Shown here one piece after another: positions 46,570 through 61,300 of a stretch of DNA of 64,000 nt; positions within the stretch are counted from its first letter, which is position 1; each line of letters begins with the position of its first letter. The notes under the pieces are model-generated. The model had not been told where the DNA came from, did no database searches, and worked only from the letters and a program-made list of their open reading frames with translations. The DNA is taken from NCBI RefSeq assembly GCF_002865645.1, contig NW_020194530.1:255819-319818 (forward strand), given 5' to 3'. Origin of the DNA: Hyaloscypha bicolor E. Its lineage: Eukaryota; Ascomycota; Leotiomycetes; Helotiales; Hyaloscyphaceae. The position numbers and the translations under genes were made by a program.

Positions 46570-49500
46570 TATTTTATAGTAAGTAATATAGGAAAGATTA
46601 AAACTTTATAGTTAAGATAATACTTTTATAAAGTTCTAAGAAATATTTATAAGGCGGATTATTAGCTTAGTAAATTAGGGAAGAAAAGAACTATTATAAT
46701 ATCTTAAGCCTAAGGCCAAAATATTAAGGATATATAAATATTAATCTTAATATCTTATATTAATTTCTAATATATCTAGTAACTTAAATACAAATTAGCT
46801 ATAAGATATAATTACTAGTATAGTATATAGAAATAATAGAAATAGAAGCTAATTATAAAAAGAAAAGAAGTAAAGGAAATAAAATAAGAAATATTATACT
46901 AAAATAGTATAAGTTAGATCTTAGTTAGAAATAGACTTTAATACTCGGAAATAAAGCTATATTATTAATTTATATATTATTTTCAGTTATAGTAAAAGCC
47001 GGAATTAAAGTAGCTTTAATCTTAATAATAAAGCTTATTCCTAAATCTAAAGAAAATACCCGAATTAGGAATTACCCTTAATTTCAAATAAGATAGTAAA
47101 TAGGAATTAGAAATAAAAATTAAAAAGAAATTAGAAATAAGAAATTATATAGAAAATCTAGAGAAGCTTCTAGAGAAAGAAAAGAATACTAAATAAAGAA
47201 AAAGAAAAGAATTCAAAAAAGTTAGAGAAATTAGTAAAATTATTTTTATTATTTTTATTATTACTTTTAATAATATTATTAAATATATCTAGTTCAATAA
47301 AAATAAGGAGAAATACTATAGGTATTAAGCTAATAAAATAGAAAAAAAAGTATAAGTAATAAGAATAAGACTAGAAAAACTACTACTTTATTACTACTAA
47401 TATTAAAACTCGAACCTTAACTATATTTATTATTATTAACTAGTTTCTTCTAAATCCCGGTTTCTAAACTAAAAGATATATTTAAACGGGAAGTTAGCTT
47501 TTTAGGAACCTTATTAATAGAAGTCTTAGATACGGAAACTTTATAATTAATTATAAAAGAAATTACTAAGATTAATATAGCTAAGAATAAATATATACTA
47601 GTACCGGATTTAAATCTGCTATTTATAGAAGCTCCTAAAGTACTATGGTTTTAGAGAAGTAATATTTCTATATTCTTGAAATAGTATATAAATATATATA
47701 AGAACTATTATATTCCCGATAATATTAAGAAAGAGAGAATTATTTATTATATCTCTCCTATTTATAAGAATTAGATTAAGGCTATACCAGAGTACTATAC
47801 TAATAATCCAGGAAATTACTAGGAAACCAAGTTCTTTAAGGCCTTACTAAAGAAATTCCGAGAATATAATTAGGAAATACTTAAAATTAGTTACGACTTT
47901 CTTAATTAAATTATTATATAAGCCCAGAATAAAAAAATCTCTTCTAAGTCTTATATTAATATATTTAATAAAGTATTAAAGAAGTTATTAAAAAGGAAAG
48001 AAATAGATAAAATTATTTAGTATTAAGAATTTATAAGAGAATTATCTATTTTAGTAAGGGATTATATTCTTAAAAATATAAACTTTAAGCCTATAAATAT
48101 TTCTATTTATAAATATAATAATATATATAAGAAAGTAATAATATTCTATTAATATAAAAAAAAGAAATACTATTTTAATATTACTAATAACCTAGATATA
48201 TTTAGATTTAGATAAAAATACTTAGATATAGTAATTTATAATATAATTCCTAAACCGGAAAATAATTACTTTTTACTAATTTCTTCTATTATACTTCCTA
48301 AAATAGTTATAGGTATAAGTAAAAAAAGAACCTAACCTATAACTAATTATATAAAACCTACTAAAAATAGTAAATCTAAGGAAAATAATATTAATTAGCT
48401 AGTAAGAAATCTAGAAAAATTATCTATTACTATTATAACTTAAGAGAACCTATAAAAATAACTTAATATAGCTATTATTATAATTTAGGAAGATATTTAT
48501 AGCCTATTTATATAATCTAGCTAACTATAATAAATATAATAATATTAATAGCCTAGTAAGTATAATTTGGGTTTTTAGGAAAAATATACTAGAAATTATA
48601 ATAAAAGATATAGAAAATACTATAGTAGCTATAGTAATTAAGCTAAAATAAATAAAGAATCTAGATAACTATATTCTAGAAAAAGTTAGTCTTAAATATA
48701 ATTAGAAAATATTATTTAAATTAATATAGCCTATAGTATAGACCTAGAACTAAAAGAACGAATTTGTTATAGGTACTATAATAAGAATAAAAATAATAAT
48801 ATTAATTTAGAATATATTTATATTTCTTGGTTTTATTACTTATTAATAAAAAAGTTTATAAATTATAAATATATTTACTAATTTAATAGAAAATAATATA
48901 AAGAACTATTTAAGTCTAGATAAGAAAGCATTTTCTTTTTCCTTACTAGTAAGTACTAATAATTTAACTAAATCGTTTCCTGAATTCAAGGAAAAGAATT
49001 TGATTATAACTTAAATACTTAACCTAAAAATATTTAGAGATTAATAAGAAATGCCTAGTTTACTAGATAAGAAAGAGAAAAGGAAACTAGCTAACCGGGA
49101 TTTATATATAGAAGTAAGTAAGTTATATCTAGGGAATCTAAATAGCCGCTTTATCTTAGAGGAAATTATATTAGAATTACTAATATCTTAGGTTCTAAAA
49201 TTAATAAATAGTACTAAAATTTGGCTATAAATAGTATTTCTATTAATATTATAATAGGTTTCTTATTAAGAAAAAAGAAAAAAGAAATAGAAATAGCTAA
49301 AAAGATTTCTAAAAATAAGCTAGAGTAAAAGAAAAGCTATTTTATATAAGAGGCTAGAAGAATACTATTCTAAGAAATAATAAATAAGGAAATAGCCTAG
49401 CTAAAGATATAAATATTAATACTTTCGGGAATAAATAAGATAAATTAGGAACCTAGTATACTCTTAACTATAATAAGTATAAGATTCCTAAAAAATAATA

Positions 49501-51335
49501 ATATTTTAATAAGACTATTAAAGAAAGTAACTATTCTATTTCTAAAAACTTAGAAAGAAATAAAAATACTTATTAATACCTTAAAAACGCCAGATCTAGT
49601 TATTATATTTTAGAGCTAATAGATTAAGGATAATACTTTCTATTTTATTATTTTATAAATAGGAAATACTATTATATTAAATATAATTAGATATATTAGA
49701 AGATTTATAAAGCTAGTAGCTATAGCTTATATAATAAATAAAATATTTAAGAAATTAGAAATACTAGCTTAGGTACCTAATACTAATAAGATTATTTGTT
49801 TTAAAAGTAATAGTATTAATATTCGAATATTACTAGTTTATAAATATATTATATAATCTTTATATCTCTGATTTATATTTTAAGGACCTTAAGAAAGTAT
49901 TAAATATAAAGAAATAATTAATACTAGAGCTAAAGTTAATATTCTTCCTAAAAAGATCTTTAGAAATATTAGTAAAATAGTATATAATACTATAGATTAT
50001 TAAATATTTACTATTACTAGAACAGAATTTGGATTTATAAAAATAGTAAAGCTTAGAGCTAAGATTATAAATAGAATAAAATATAAAAATATATTTTTCC
50101 TACTTAAAGGAGCTCTAAAAATCCTATTTAATTAACTATTCTTAGTAAAAATAAAGATAAATATTATATATAGGAATAATAATTTATAAAATAAAAGATT
50201 TACTAATTTTAAAAATAACTAGAATACTTATATTATTATAATTATTTTATCTTTAAAAAATACCAGAAAATAAAAGAAAGTAATAGTTTAAAAATATTAA
50301 GCTTCTAGAGTTAAGAAATTAAGTAATATAAAGTAGGAAACTAAAAGCAAAAAGGAAAAATAAAGCCTAGTATTATAACTAATAGTAATATTAAGAGAAA
50401 TAGGAAAATACCGGGATTTCTTACTAATTTTTTATTTTAGGTTTAGGAATTTAGGAAATTAATAATATTTTTAGGGAAACTAAAGTAGAAAAGGTTCTAA
50501 TTAGAATATTATTAAGAATAGTTCCGGATTTAATAGAAAAGGAAGTAAAAAGAATATTAAATAAAGATATTTCTAAAGAAAAAGTAAAGTAATATTTTCT
50601 AATAATAAAGAAATATATTCCTAAAGCTATAGAATATAGAACCTAAAATTAGAAAGAATTCTAGAATATATAAAAGCTTAAGGAAAGTATATTAAAATAC
50701 TAAATAAAAAGGTATTCTTTATACCTAAATAAGAAAGAGCTAAGTAAAAAGGTTATAAATTCCAGAGATTAGATAAAAAGAATACTAGAGAAAATAGCTA
50801 TAGTACTTAAAGAAAAAAATAATAACTATAATTTATTTCTAGTTATAGAAATATATAAAATAAAAAATAAAAAGATTTAACTAGTAAATACTAATAATAG
50901 AACTAGAAAAGGCCCTAGTAAATATCCGAACTAGTTTAAGAGATCTAAAACTAGAGAATACTTATAGAAATATACTAGGAAATATAAGAACTATTTTTTA
51001 TTAAAGATATTAGCTATTTTAAAAGATTTATAACTTATTCCGGAATATCTTAAATAATGAGATATTAGTAACTAGTTTTAGGAAAAGAAACTAGTTATAT
51101 TTCAAGAATTAATAATTAATTAAGAAAGTATAATTATATTTAATTAGAAAGAAATAGGAAAAGTCTATAAGAATATTAGCCTACTTATTCTAATTAAGAC
51201 TATTAAGTATAAGGCCTAATAAGAAAAGAATTTCTTATATTCTAAAGCTTTAATACTAGTAATAATAAAAATACTATTAAAATATCTAGATTATAAAGTT
51301 CTTAAGAAATATAATAGACCTTATCGGAATTTATA

Positions 51336-51638
51336 TATAAGGCACGTAATAGTAGGGTAATATACAAGTAGTTAAGGTAAGTAAGCTATAAAGTAATACT
51401 TATAAATATAACTAATTCCAAGAATTAATTCTAATAAGAGACTAATTAATACCCTTTCTAAAGCTAGGAGCGTCTCCCTATATATTCCCTAGTACTTAGC
51501 CAGGTATATAAAGCCCTTTACTTAATTAGGAAATCCTATATAATTCATATAATTCCGATTATAAGCTATATCCAAAATAGGAAACTAGATCTATAATATC
51601 TAATACCTATCTATATATTATTATATATACCTATTATA
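51336..51638 (-). repeat. LTR of nested chromovirus, left copy (3' LTR)
   Basis: Begins TATAAGGCACGTAATAGTAG and ends TATACCTATTATA. The expected TG and CA ends have become TA and TA, a C-to-T change on each strand. It matches the right copy closely across its length. Confidence 0.88.
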
Positions 51639-54600
51639 TTAATCTCCTCTCTAGGCCCTTATTCCCAAGAGGCCTGGAAAAACTGCAAATAGCTTTATAA
51701 ATATCTTCCTAAAACTTTCCTGGCTACTAGCTTTCCCTAAAGACTTCCTATAATTACCCTATTATTATATTAGATAATAGAGTTAAGGATATAGTTTACT
51801 AATTCTTCCTAGCTAGTTTGCAAATCGCCTCTAGTAATTCCCCCTTATAAAAGTAATACGAATATAGTATATACTATTAGATATAAAGCTTATCTAATCT
51901 CCTAATTAGTTCGTAAATCCTAACTTAGCCTCTATTTATAAATAAATTATTACTTTATAGGCCCAAGAGCTTAGAAAAATTAATCCAATCTTCTGATTCG
52001 TTTATAAATCCCTTCTTTGGAATTTTCTGGGTATTTCTAATATAGAGCCAGTTCTGAATTCGTAATTACTACTTGGGGAAAGGATATTATAAAAAGGCCT
52101 TCCTTTTCCTACTAACTAATCTTCTTTTTCCTTAACTATAATACCATACCTAGCTCCTCCTTATCCTTTACCTTCTTTCTTTAAGCCTTCTTTAAGCTTC
52201 TTTAAGCTTCTTTAAGCCTTATTTAAGCTTTATTTAAGTCCCTTTCTAATTTCCTCTTCTACTTCTTTATTTATTAAAATAAATATTTCTCTTAGTACTT
52301 ATTAGCCTATTACTACTTATTTGGCTAATACTCCTATATTCTTAATTTATTCTTACTATTTTTAATATTCCAAGAATATTACCAAGTTTCCTAATCTTAC
52401 TTATATTAAGAGTAATAATTACTTGGTATATAATTATTATTACTCCAAGAATAAGAAATATAATTCTATAAATTACAAATTTCTTCTTTTATTTCTTATT
52501 CTAATACTATCTAAGGTTTCTTAAGTATATATAATATAATTAAACCGCCTTCTTTAAGCTATTAATATATATAAGTATCTTTCTTATTCTTTGCCTAAAA
52601 GAAAGAAGGCTATTATTACTCTTTTTTTATACTAAACTATATATATTTCTTATATTAAAGCTATTATTTAAGGCTAATAGATTTCCCTAATAATCTAAGA
52701 AATAGGTTAAGTAATTCTTACTAGCTTAGTATAAGTATAAAGTACTCTTAATAATATAGTTAATATTCTTTAGTATTAAGTAAGCTTACTTCTTTCTTGT
52801 TTCTTACTAATAGCTAATAGCTTTATAGGCTAATTTATTACCTGTTTCTCGAAAGAATCCTAATAAGAATAATAATAAGGATAATAGAAAGTAGTTATAA
52901 GAATAGGATATTTATAGGATATAGAAATTAGAGTTTTTAATAATTTTCGTATAGTTTTTCTAAGAATAAATATATGGTTTTTTAATAGTTTCCTAATAAA
53001 AGCATTTATCTTTTATACCTCTATTTAGCTAATAGTATTATAATATTACTCTTTTCCAAGTATTCTTATAATTCTTAAGCTATATTCTCTAGATTACTTA
53101 GTAATTCCCATATATTATTTACCGGTAAGTAGCTCTTTTAATAAACGAGATATTTCCTTTCTTTTCTGCCCTCTTTATAGGCTATAATAGATTCTACCTC
53201 AAATTCCTCTTTACCCTTAATCTTAACCGGCTCTGGTTCTACTATAGTACTAGCTTGCGGGTACTATAGTTTTAAGAAAAAAATATAGAAAATATTATAG
53301 ATCTAATATAATAGTAGTAATTCTAAATAATATATCTATTTATATATTTATATAACTTCCAGAACTTTAAAAAAGCCGAGATATTTATTTACTAGCTTTA
53401 TACTAGGTTATAGCTATTAAATATTCTTTATATAAAGCATGACTTTATTATATATCTTAAACTCCTTATTAATATATTTCTTATTATAGTACTTTTTCTA
53501 TATATTTACTACTTCTTATTATTATTTCTCTAGTATCTCCCATTTTACTTGAATTCTTTATATTCTTTCCTATATTACTAGTACTCCTTCTTCTAGAATA
53601 TTATCCTTAATATATAGTTTAATACTAGAATAAAATCCGTATAAGGCATAAAATAGAAATATTCCTATTATTAAATATATAAAGTTATTATATATGAATT
53701 CTATAAAAGCAAGCTTTACTACCCAGTTATCTTACTAGTAGCTAGTATAGTACCTCAAGTATTATTCTAGAGTTTAGTTCAGATTCTTTATTTATTTATT
53801 AGTTTATAAATAGAATACTATACTTAGCTATTATTAAATCTTTAAGTAGAAATATAGACTTAACTAGAACTTACTTATAAAAACAGATCCTCTATTAAAG
53901 ATTATACCCGTAAATATACTAAAGTCTTTAATAATATAGTATATAAATAGCTCTACTAGCTCAGGAGCCAAGACCTCCTTAGTAATCGGAATATATTATA
54001 CTATTTTCGTATATTTATTAATAATAATAAGTATAGAATTATATACTTTATTATAAAACCTAGAAAAGGGCAGTCCTATAATAAAGTCTATAGTAATTTC
54101 TTACTATAGCTTAGAAAAGAGGAGGAATAAACTAAGTATACTATATAGCAGATATTTCTTTATTTTAGTCTATTAATATATAAGACAAGTTCTAATATAG
54201 TTTTTTATATTCTTTCTTATATTTTACTAGAAATACTTTCTCTAGAAAATCTCTAGTATCTTACTAGTACTAAAATGCCTATCTATAGAATTATTATAGT
54301 TAGCTTATAGTAATTCTTCTTTAAGAGCCGGCTTATTTAGTATATAAATAATACCCTAATATCTTAATAACCCAGATATATTAAGTTCCCAAGTCTTAAT
54401 AGCTCTAGTAAAGGTCTTTTTTAAGAACTATTTATACTACTAGTATTATACTAATAGATTAAGCCTTTAGTACTATAATAATAGTTTAAGTAATATCTCT
54501 CCGCTTTCCTTATATACTATTTCGGACCTAACTACCTATATAGCTAGAATTCATAGTATATACTATTTATAACTAGTTATATTAGTAATAGGCTTAAGTA

Positions 54601-57600
54601 GTAATATCTCTAGTATTACTTTATTACTAAAATAGACTTCCTTTTCGGAATTTCTTAGTATCTCGCTAATTGAGAAGTACCTATTTTCTTTCTTCTGGGC
54701 CTTATATTATGGCATTATAGGAATAGTATAGTATCCTATTACTACTATCTATAAAGTTCTCTATTCTATATTCTATAACTTATTATAAAATATAAGTAGT
54801 AAAGTATCTTTATCTATATCTACTATAAAGTCTAGTTTCCTTAATAGCCTATTAGCGGGATTATTATATCCCGGCTAGTATTCTAAGACAAAGTTAAAGG
54901 TAGCTAGCTTCTTTGCCTATCTTATTTATTAACTATTTAGTTTTCTCTTAGTTATAAAGTATTTCAAGTTATTATAATCTATCTTAATAATAATAGTATA
55001 CCGGGTATATATTAGATAATACTACTAAATACGGAATATTAGAATAATAGCCAAGAATTTAGAGTTATATATCTCGTATTTACTCTTAATTATAGTTATC
55101 TTTTTTAAATAGAAAGTAATAGGGTACTATCTAGCTTCTGCCCTCTTACTAAAAAGCTAGGAAATTATACCTATAATTATAAATCCTAAAGTATTTATTT
55201 CTATATAAATTTTTAAGGCTAGATTAAAATAATAAAGGATTAGTACTATTATAAATATAATTTATAACTCCCTAAAAGCCTTATCTGCCTTATTCGTCTA
55301 GCTAAACTAATATAGTAGTTTTCCGCTAGTTTTTAGTAAATTAATTAATTCTTTTATTACCCTAAAGTATTTATAAATAAACCTCTAGTAAAAGTTAGTA
55401 AAACCCAGAAATACTTAGATTTCTCGGATATTATTTTTTAGGGCCGGCTATTTCCTAATAGCTATAACCCGGCTAGCCTCTATTTTTATATTATCTAGGC
55501 TAATTATAAATCCCAGGAACTTTATCCTCTTTATATTAAACTCGCATTTTATTAAGTTTATAAAGAGCTAGTATTACTATAACCGCTCAAATATATATTA
55601 GACTACTATTATATACTATTCTGGGTCTTTTAAATAAATTAAAATATTATCTAGATAAACTATATAAATAATATTTATAAGGCCTACTAGTATATGATTA
55701 ATATATACCTGGAATATTACTGAAGTATTAAATAGTCCAAAAAGTATAATATAATACTTAAAATATCTATAGTATATTCGGAATACTATTTTTTACTTAT
55801 TGCCCTCTTGTATTTATAACTAATAATAAGTATTCTTTAAGTCTAGCTTTATATATATCTTTACTTTATAAAGCCTATCTATTATCTTACTAATAAGTAA
55901 TAATAATATTTGGTTCTTAATAGTAATCCTATTTAGATCCCGGTAATTAATATATAGATATAGGCCGCTTTTTTTCTTTAGAACAAATATAATTAGGGTA
56001 CTAGCTAGGCTAGTAAAATAACGGATTTATTTCTTCTCTAAGCTAGTATTAAGATATTCCCGAAGAACTTTAAGCTTCCTTTCTAATAAAGTATATATAG
56101 AACTATATAATAATTAGGATCCTGGTTCTAGATCTATATAATACTCTATTATATAATAGTCGGATAATATACCTATAGCCTTTATAGAGAATACTCGAAG
56201 AAGGTTCTAATACTTCCTGGAAAATATAGCTATCTCGTTTATAGTAATAATAATAACTCTTTAGCTATCTATTATAGGATAAGTAGTTAATAGAAAAACA
56301 TATACCTTATATTTTACTACTTTAATAAACTTCCTGGTATTTAGAACTTTAATCTTCTATAATTAAATCTGGTATCTTTATATTACCTCCCTAAAGAAAA
56401 TCAGGGAATTAACCTAGTAAAGCTATAGGAATCCAAGTATTATATTAATATAGTTCAAATTAAAATCATATAATATAAAGTATATATTAGCCTCTCTTTA
56501 GTTCCCTAGTATATCCTTAGTAATAACCCCAAGAATATAATCTCTATATAAATAAATCCTTCTTTTTTCTAATAAGAATAAAGGAATTACCCTTAATATT
56601 AATAAAATACTTATATCTAAGGCTAACCTCCTCTTTATATAATTAGCCTTTATACCTGAATTAACTAATACTCTAACCCTTTACTTACCTTTTTTTGTTT
56701 TAATAATAACCTTAATTACTATTCTCGTTTTAGGGGCCTTGCCCTCTATAATATAAATAAGTATAATTACTATGGGATATACCCGTTTCCTGGCTTCTTT
56801 AGTTCTAGGTACTTATATACCTTATAGCCAGACTTATTATAGTTATAGTAAGTCGGTTTTCCCTAATTTGGGCAGGTAGTAGTATAGTAACTTTCTTTCT
56901 AGTAAGTAAAGCAAGTTATACCCGGTTTTATAAATCCCGATATAGGTACTATATTAGACCTCGTTACTATACTTTTGCTATTCCGGTTATATAAATCCCG
57001 TAACGGGAATATATTTCTCTTCCGTTTCCTTTTATTATTTCCTTTTTTCTTTTTCTAATTTCCTTTCTTTTATTAACCTATTAGCTTATTATTACGTTTC
57101 CGTTAAGCAGATTAGTTCAAGTTATTCTTGACTCTTATAGCCATAGAAATAAGCTTCTCTCTTTCTTATAAAGTATTCCCTTAGTAATTAATCTCGTTTC
57201 AAATCTCCTGTCTTAAGCTACTAAATAAGTTATTCCGCTCTTATAGTAAACCCGTATATCCCAAGTTATCTAATAGGCTATCTAAGTAAAATATGAAGCT
57301 TTAGATACTCTAACCTGGCCGCTATTTTATATCCTTAAACTTGGCAAGAATATTATTACTATAGTTCTCCGGATCCAAGATAGAATTCTTTATAAACTTA
57401 ATAAAGGTTTCCTAATCCGTAGTATTAATGCCTACTAATTACTCCCTATATTTCCAAATATTCCTGGCTATATTCTTAAAGCAGGAAGCATAATATATAA
57501 CCTTTACTATATCTATAGCCCAAATAATCCCGCTGTCTTTATACTATTTTAGCTTTGCCTAGTAAAAGAAGTCCTGGGCTTCCTTAATACTTTTTTCCTT

Positions 57601-58024
57601 ATAGGTTAGTAATTCTCGGGTTTTTGGAGTCCTATAAACTAAATATACTACTAGTAATATAATAGGTTCTATAATAAATATCTAAATATCCTCAAGATAG
57701 TAAATCTGAGCTTCCAGATCCTCTAGATCCTCCCTCTATTATATCTCTACTTCTAACTTAGTAATATAATAATAAGCCGCTACTAGCTTCTCTATTATTA
57801 TTATTCTACTAGCTAGTTCTGGAAATATCTGAGTTCTACTCTCTTTTCCTAATTAGGTAATAGCTAGAGTAGCTAACTAGGCGCTTCCCTAGATACCCGA
57901 CTAGGTCGCCCTAGTAATAGTAGAGGTACTTCTTCTAGTTAATACTCTAGCTATTAGTAGTTTTATCTATTAATGGCTTGACTACCTTATAATAAACTAC
58001 TTCCCGAAAATTAGATTAATTAGA

Positions 58025-58328
58025 ATATAAGGCACGTAATAGCAGGGTAATATATAAGTAGTTAAGGTAAGTAAGCTATAAAGTAATACTTGTAAGTATA
58101 ACTAATTCCAAGAATTAATTCCAATAAGAGACTAATTAATGCCTCTTCTAAAGCTAGAAGTATCTCCCTATATATTCCCTAGTACTTAGCCAGGTATATA
58201 AAGCCCTTTATTTAATTAGGAAATCTCATATAATTTATATAATTCCGATTATAAGCTATACCCAAAATAGGAAACTAGATTCATAATATCTAATACCTGT
58301 CTATATACTATTATATATACCTATTATA
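58025..58328 (-). repeat. LTR of nested chromovirus, right copy (5' LTR)
   Basis: Begins TATAAGGCACGTAATAGCAG and ends TATACCTATTATA. It is directly followed by the repeated target TTATA, after which the interrupted reverse transcriptase frame of the host element resumes. Confidence 0.88.
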
Positions 58329-61300
58329 TTATAGTTCTTAGTTATAAAGAAGATTACTAGAATTTATAGACTAATTAATACTATTATAAAAATAAATTTA
58401 GTAATTTTATAAAATACTAACCTATTTCTATTTACTAATAAGATCTTAAAGAAATTTATTAGATATACTTATATCTCTCTAATTAATTTCTTTTCCGGAT
58501 ATAATTAACTTATACTAGATACTTATAATAAAGATTTAACTATATTTATAATATCTCTAGAATTACTAAGAATAATTATATTATCTTAGGAAGCTACTAA
58601 TTCCGTTATATAGTTTATATAAGTTATTATAACTATTCTAGAGAATTTATTTCCTAAAATTACTATACTATTTATTAATAATATTAGAGTTAAGAGACCT
58701 TATATAAACTATAATAAGTAACTTATTTTACCTAGTATTTAGTATTTTATATTTAAATATCTTTAAAACCTAAATATAATCTTAAATAAAGTTAAATAAG
58801 CCGGAACTAGTATTAAAAAAAAATTATAGTTCTATTATAATAGTATAATTATTATTAGTTTTATTTATAAAGTACTTGAAAGAAGCTCTTTAAGTTCAGG
58901 AATTATAAAGATCTTAAGATAGGAATATTATAATAATATAACTAAAAATAAGATATTTATTAAAATTATTATTTACTATTATATTTGAATTAAAGGCTTT
59001 ATAATTATTACTAAACCTATTTACTACTTAATAAGGAAAGATATAATATAAAACTAGGGCAATAAATAAGTATAAGCTATATAAGTTTTTTAAGAAAAGC
59101 TTATTACTATTTCAATATTTTATAAGTTATATTATAATTTATTAGAAAGTTAGGAAATAATTATATTAGTAATAGATACTAGCCTAAATAAATAGGGCGG
59201 AACTCTTAATTAATATAATAATAAAAGAAAAAAGAAAGTCATATAATATAAGTCTAGAATCTAAAATAATACTAAATAGAAATATAATATTACTAAGAAA
59301 AAATACTAAGAACTAGTAAAATATTTATAAAAAGTATAATTCTGGCTATATAAAATTTACTTTATTCTTAAACTAGATACTAATATACTTATTATATAGC
59401 TAAGTAAAGTAGCTACGGATTTTCCTAAAACTCTAATTACTTATTAGCTAATATAAATTTAACTATTCGATTTTAAAGTCAAGTATATTAAAGAAACCAA
59501 GTATACTATTACTAATAGATTATTGAGATATTTATAGTAAAAAGGCAATACTAAAGATAATAAGAATATTAATAAATAATTAGTAATAGAGTTTAATATT
59601 ATTAGAATAATACCTATTAGATAGAAAGTTTAGTTAAAAGAAGCCGTTCCGGTTTAGTTATATAATATTATTTTAAGAAATTAGACTTTAAAGACCTTTA
59701 CTAAATATTTGAATAATAATATCTAGTTATTAGAGATTAATAATTAAAGCCTTATTATATCTAGAAGTAAATTAATAATATTAAAAAATAATAAAATCCA
59801 GAAGTTATATAATAAAGGCCACGGCCTTTTATATATAATCTCTAGTAAAATAGTAAATAATAATACTAATTCTTATACTTTACTTAATAATCCGACTATT
59901 TTACTAGATCTCTTAGATAATAGCTATTTTAAATAATACTAGAATATTATATAATATTTTATAATACTTTCTAGACTAGAAGAAATATCTAGGACCGAGT
60001 TTTAAAAGTTAAATAAAGAAGCTTTAAATTATAATATAAGAGATTACTTATTATAGAAAGTTATATCTAAAATATACCTATTTTAACTTATTATTAATAA
60101 TTAAGAATAAAAGGAAATTATTATTAAAGAGCTATATAATAAGATTAGATATATTAGAAAAGAATATACTTTTTATTTAGTAACTAGCTATTATTATTAG
60201 GAAGGTTATTATAACTATATATAAAAATATATTAGTATTTATAAAGTCTATTAATATAAGAATAAAAGAAAATAAAAAGAAGCTTTATATCTAATAAAAG
60301 CTATACTTTTTTTCTATTATATTAGGATTAATATAGTTAAACTACTAGATTATAAGAGATATAACTTATTAGTTATTACTAGAAATAATTTCTCAGGATA
60401 GATTAAAGCCAGATTTTTAAAGAATCTAACTAATAAGAAAATTACTAAGTTTATTTAAAAAGAAGTTATTTATAGATATGATTTATTTAGGTAGCTTAAG
60501 GTAAATAGTAGATCGGAATTTAAAGAAATAGTAATTCAGGAATTTAATAAGCTAGAAATTAATAGAATTATTATTTTAGCTTATAATTCCAAAAGAAATA
60601 ATATAATTAAAAGAAGGTATTAACTAACTATTTAAATACTTATTATATTTATAATAAGTAAAAAGAAGCCTTAGGTTAATTTACTACTATATATTTTATT
60701 TACTAATCGAGTTACTATATATAAACTAACTAGATTTACTTTCTTTTATATAGTTTATAATAGAGAAGCTATATTACTTATAGAAATATATTTTTTAATC
60801 TAGAAAATACTTAAATAAAATAAAGTTTATAATAGAAATATATTTCTAGAAATATATATAAAGTAAATATAAATAAGAAATAAAGATATTAAAAAAGCTA
60901 AAATAAAGAAAAATAGAAGATATTAAGAGAAAAAGAAATAATTTAATATTATTTACTAGATTTATTTAAAGCCTATTTCCGAAAAGAATTTAGTTCTTAT
61001 ATATAATATTAAATTAATAAATTAGGATAAGTTAAGAAATATAAAGCTATTATATTACTAGCTTAGCCTAGATAAAATAAGGTATACGAATTAACTAAAA
61101 GAATACTATATACTAGAAGAACTTAATAATATTATATTTTAAAGAATATATACTAGGAATTAATTTAAATAATTTATTAAAAGAAACGAATTCTAGTACT
61201 TTCCTAAAAATAAAATTAATAATAAATATATATTTATAAATAAATATTTTAAAATAGATATAGAGTTAAAAAAGGAAATAGTTATAAAGTACTATAAGTA

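Larger units (their letters stand above)
51336..58328 (-). mobile_element. Complete chromovirus (Ty3/gypsy) nested in giant gypsy copy B
   Basis: This 6,993-bp element is bounded by LTRs of 303-304 bp and flanked by TTATA on both sides (51,331-51,335 and 58,329-58,333). The minus strand carries gag (about 57,900-57,100), protease near 56,660 (VLVNSGIKANYIKRRLALD), reverse transcriptase at 55,550-56,000 (KVKIYIKLDLKNTYYQL, LFGLFNTSVIFQVYIN, IVYLDNILIYLKDPE), integrase at 53,900-54,150 (EITIDFIIGLPFSRFYNKVY, IIINKYTK) and a chromodomain at 53,090-53,240 (KGKEEFEVESIIAYKEGRKE, KYLVY.KSYLPVNNIWELL). Decay is milder than in its host: one catalytic Asp of the YLDD motif is kept and the second is Asn. 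It therefore inserted after, or escaped part of, the mutation that hit the host copy. Confidence 0.93.
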
